DNA from: Streptomyces sp. NBC_00557
GTDB lineage: Bacteria; Actinomycetota; Actinomycetes; Streptomycetales; Streptomycetaceae
Assembly: GCF_036345995.1 (NCBI RefSeq)
Contig: NZ_CP107796.1
Coordinates: forward strand, 7,874,001 to 7,938,000
Direction: 5' to 3'
DNA length: 64,000 nt
Both the position numbers and the translations under genes were made by a program. The first letter of the stretch is position 1. Each line of letters begins with the position of its first letter. Below are positions 61,618 through 64,000 of the stretch, piece after piece. A model generated the notes under the pieces. The model was not told the DNA's origin, did not search any database, and saw nothing but the letters and a program-made list of their open reading frames with translations.

Positions 61618-61889
61618 ATGCCCCTGCAGATGAAGTTGGTTGCGATCACGCTCGATTGCCCGGATCCGCCGGCTCTGGCGTCGTTCTATCAGCAGGCCAC
61701 CGGCCTTGAACCGCACCCGGGGTCGGACGCCGAGTTCGCCGGCCTCGTCGGCGAACACGGACTCTTCATCGGCTTCCAGCGAGTCGACGACTACCGGGCT
61801 CCCAGCTGGCCCGGCCAAAACGTTCCGGCGACACGGCGCGGGTCCTCACCGACCCCGTGGGGCATCCCTTCTGCATCAGCACACGCTGA
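61618..61889 (+). pseudogene. Decayed VOC/glyoxalase-family gene
   Basis: The first about 65 codons are a good VOC start (MPLQMKLVAITLDCPDP; GLFIGFQRVDDYRAPSWPG). They are followed, one frame away, by the normal VOC end VLTDPVGHPFCISTR and a stop at 61887-61889. The middle of the domain (roughly 45-50 residues) is missing and the frame is shifted, so the gene is an internal-deletion pseudogene. The original frame runs on into nonsense. Confidence 0.8.
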
Positions 61890-62032
61890 TCTCCGGCGGA
61901 ACGCTCACTCTCGTCTTCCCGATGCCGTCGCACCGCACCGTGCCGGTGCGCTTCTGCCGTTTCGACGGGCGGCGGGTGGCGTTCAGGCGGTGGACACGCT
62001 GTTTCCAGATCGTGTGATCAGAGTTCGATGTC

Positions 62033-64000
62033 GTGCCTGTCTCACGCTTGCGTACCGGTGTCGCCTCCGCATGTGCCGCGGCTGTGATGTGCTCAGGGCT
62101 TGTCGTCACAGAGGTCCTGGCCGCGCAGCCTGCGGCTGCCACGGCTCCGGCCGGTTACCAGAACGTCCGGATCAACGAGGTCACGTCGTCGGGCAACGAC
62201 ACGGTGGAGCTGTACAACGCCGGCTCGGCCGCAGTGAGCATCAGCGGCTGGAAGATGTCCGACGACGGCTTCTCGCCGCAGACGTTCAGCCCGTCCGCCG
62301 GCACCATCCCGGCCGGGGGCTTCGTCACCTTCAACTCGCCCAAGGGGCTGGGCGATGCGGACAAGCTGGTGATCTACACCTCCGACGGCACGGTGGTCGA
62401 CCGCGTCGAGTGGGCCACCGACGAGGCGAAGCCGGCGATGGCGCGTTGCGGCGGCGACGGCACCGGGGCGTGGGTGACCACGACCGCCGCGGCCACGTTC
62501 GGCGCCTCCAACGCCTCGGGCTGCCCGTCGTCGGTACCGGCGGCGAACCGGGTACGGATCAACGAGATCACCTCGAACGGCGCAGACACCGTGGAGCTGT
62601 ACAACGGCGGAACGAGCGCGGTCGGCATCGGGTCGTGGAAGTACGTCGACAACGACACCGGTCACTCCCCGGTTTCCCTCTCATCGTCCTCGCCGAGCGC
62701 CACCAGCATCCCCGCGGGCGGCTATGTCACGTTCAACTCCGCCCTCGGCCTTGGCGACAACGACTCGGTCTTCGTCCTCGACGGCAACGGCAACACCGTC
62801 GACTCGGTGACCTGGGCCACCGATGGCGCCAAGCCGTCGGACCAGCGCTGCGGCAACGGCACCGGCTGGTTCCAGACCGCCACGAGCGCGACGCTCGGCA
62901 CCGCGAACTCCTGCCCGGGCGGCGGCAGCGGTGGCGGCAGTGGGCAGACGGGCCGGCTGCTGGGTGGTGGCGGCTCGCTCACCAGCGGCTGCACCCCCGA
63001 GGTGCCCACCGGGACCGGCTCCGCGCCGGCGGGCACCCTGGCGTGGCCCGGGGGACCGGATGTCACCATCGCCGACAACGTCTGCGCGTTCACCACGTCC
63101 ACCGGTCCCGAGGGCCGTGACCTGAGCGGCCTGGCCTTCGACCCGGCGAACCCTTCGGTGCTGTGGGCCGCCAAGAACAAGAACTGGCTGTTCAAGCTGG
63201 TCAAGAGCAACGGCAAGTGGATCCCGGACCCGGCGTGGAGCGCGACCGGCAAGCAGCTTCGCTTCGCCGGCGGCTCCGGCGAGCCGGACTCCGAGGGGCT
63301 GACCGTCGGCGGCAACGGCCATGTCTACGTGACCTCCGAACGCGACAACGCCGACAACACGGTCCCCAAGGACACGATCATGGAGTTCGACCCGGCCGCG
63401 ACCGGACCGACGCTGACGCCGATCCACCAGTGGGACATGACCTCGCAGTTCCCGCAGCTCGACACCGGAAGCAAGGACGACGCCAACCTGGGCTTCGAGG
63501 GCGTCGGCTACGTACCGGACAGCTGGCTGACCGCGAACGGCTGGGTCGACCCGCTCACCGGCGCCCGCTACAACCCGGCGAACTACCCGCTGCACGGTTC
63601 GGGCCTGTTCTTCGCAGGTCTGGAGTGGGACGGCACGCTGCACGTCTACGGCCTGAACTCCGACGGCACGTTCACCACGTTCGGCACGATCGCGACCGGC
63701 GAGAACTCCGTGATGGACGTGGCGTTCGACGCCGGAACCCAGCGCGTCATCGCCACCTGCGACAACACCTGCGGCGAGACGCACACCTTCATGAGGATCA
63801 ACGCCGGCGGCGCGATCGTTCCGGACACGACCTACACCAACCCGGCCGTCATGCCGGCCGACAACCTCGAGGGCTTCGCGATCGCGCCGACCTCGACCTG
63901 CGTCGACGGCTTCCGCGAGGCGGTCTGGAGCGACGACGGCATCTACGGCTTCGGCTCCGGAAGCTCCTCCTACGGACATGCCCTCTACAGCGGCACCTTC
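62033..64000 (+). CDS. Secreted lamin-tail-domain protein with propeller-like C-half (partial)
   Basis: Open from GTG 62033 to the window edge (656 codons). The start codon is tentative, with no strong ribosome site. Residues 1-37 are a signal peptide ending AAQPAAA. Two lamin-tail domains follow, about 45-155 and 165-290, each with VRINEVTSSGNDTVELYNAG-like strands and an IPAGGFVTFNS-like motif. A Gly/Ser linker (near 300-310) leads to a propeller-like region (GRDLSGLAFDPANPSVLWAA; GEPDSEGLTVGGNGHVYVTS; ANLGFEGVGYVPD). Such extracellular proteins may bind wall polymers, DNA or phosphate compounds. No membrane anchor is seen in the visible part. Confidence 0.82.
   Translation, partial: MPVSRLRTGVASACAAAVMCSGLVVTEVLAAQPAAATAPAGYQNVRINEVTSSGNDTVELYNAGSAAVSISGWKMSDDGFSPQTFSPSAGTIPAGGFVTFNSPKGLGDADKLVIYTSDGTVVDRVEWATDEAKPAMARCGGDGTGAWVTTTAAATFGASNASGCPSSVPAANRVRINEITSNGADTVELYNGGTSAVGIGSWKYVDNDTGHSPVSLSSSSPSATSIPAGGYVTFNSALGLGDNDSVFVLDGNGNTVDSVTWATDGAKPSDQRCGNGTGWFQTATSATLGTANSCPGGGSGGGSGQTGRLLGGGGSLTSGCTPEVPTGTGSAPAGTLAWPGGPDVTIADNVCAFTTSTGPEGRDLSGLAFDPANPSVLWAAKNKNWLFKLVKSNGKWIPDPAWSATGKQLRFAGGSGEPDSEGLTVGGNGHVYVTSERDNADNTVPKDTIMEFDPAATGPTLTPIHQWDMTSQFPQLDTGSKDDANLGFEGVGYVPDSWLTANGWVDPLTGARYNPANYPLHGSGLFFAGLEWDGTLHVYGLNSDGTFTTFGTIATGENSVMDVAFDAGTQRVIATCDNTCGETHTFMRINAGGAIVPDTTYTNPAVMPADNLEGFAIAPTSTCVDGFREAVWSDDGIYGFGSGSSSYGHALYSGTF

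Overview
The window is high-GC DNA with actinobacterial gene style: GTG starts, third-position GC, short overlapping stop/start junctions, and LysR, TetR and ECF regulators. The families present (DGPF/ECF42 pair, ParA with a small partner, CutR-like two-component system, repeat-rich secreted proteins, DUF4132, DUF6183) point to a Streptomyces or close relative, probably a chromosomal arm rather than the core. There are no rRNA genes, no standard tRNA genes, no CRISPR array and no intact insertion sequence. Both edges cut a gene: a GT39-type membrane glycosyltransferase on the left (minus strand) and a lamin-tail-domain secreted protein on the right (plus strand).

Layout. 1-6.5 kb: glycosyltransferase, secreted PAF-acetylhydrolase-like esterase, then DUF4132 with a translationally coupled 130-residue partner ending in Gly-Gly. 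6.6-7.8 kb: a DUF7873-like gene followed by two tandem structured RNAs in which a tRNA-like fold appears in circularly permuted order (T arm, acceptor 3' strand, capping loop, acceptor 5' strand, D arm), each closed by outer helices. This is the architecture of YrlA-type bacterial Y RNAs and is the most interesting feature seen. 7.9-14 kb: small secreted and membrane proteins, a GNAT enzyme, a lipase and a cytochrome P450. 14.2-17 kb: a GntR/FCD regulator fused to a gluconokinase, followed by D-mannonate dehydratase. 17-23.4 kb: VWA protein, secreted repeat protein, atypical LuxR regulator, DUF6183, P-loop kinase, ParA pair. 23.9-28.7 kb: LysR/SDR divergon, patatin-acyltransferase pair, methyltransferase. 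28.9-32 kb: membrane endonuclease/phosphatase-type protein beside a CutRS-like two-component system.

32-40 kb is a tightly packed seven-gene minus-strand operon: GMC flavoprotein, VioB-like ferritin-fold protein, small dehydrogenase subunit, two sugar isomerase/dehydratase TIM barrels, metallo-beta-lactamase-fold hydrolase and a pyruvate-decarboxylase-type ThDP enzyme. Six genes follow each other with overlaps or a 2-base gap, and the seventh is 19 bases on. It looks like a self-contained route that oxidises a sugar or cyclitol, rearranges or dehydrates it, hydrolyses and then decarboxylates it; I could not assign a known pathway. 41.7-47.3 kb: a membrane-anchored STAND/NACHT-like NTPase and a GH15 glucoamylase.

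48-55 kb: remnants of a 2-hydroxyacid dehydrogenase and an IclR regulator joined head to head by a deletion, then a LysR-PHP-MFS unit with two matching LysR boxes. 55-61.9 kb: DGPF/ECF42 pair, DHFR-like/TetR divergon, NUDIX protein, haloperoxidase-type hydrolase, HD-domain protein, GlxA-type AraC regulator and a decayed VOC gene. The right end is the start of a large secreted protein.
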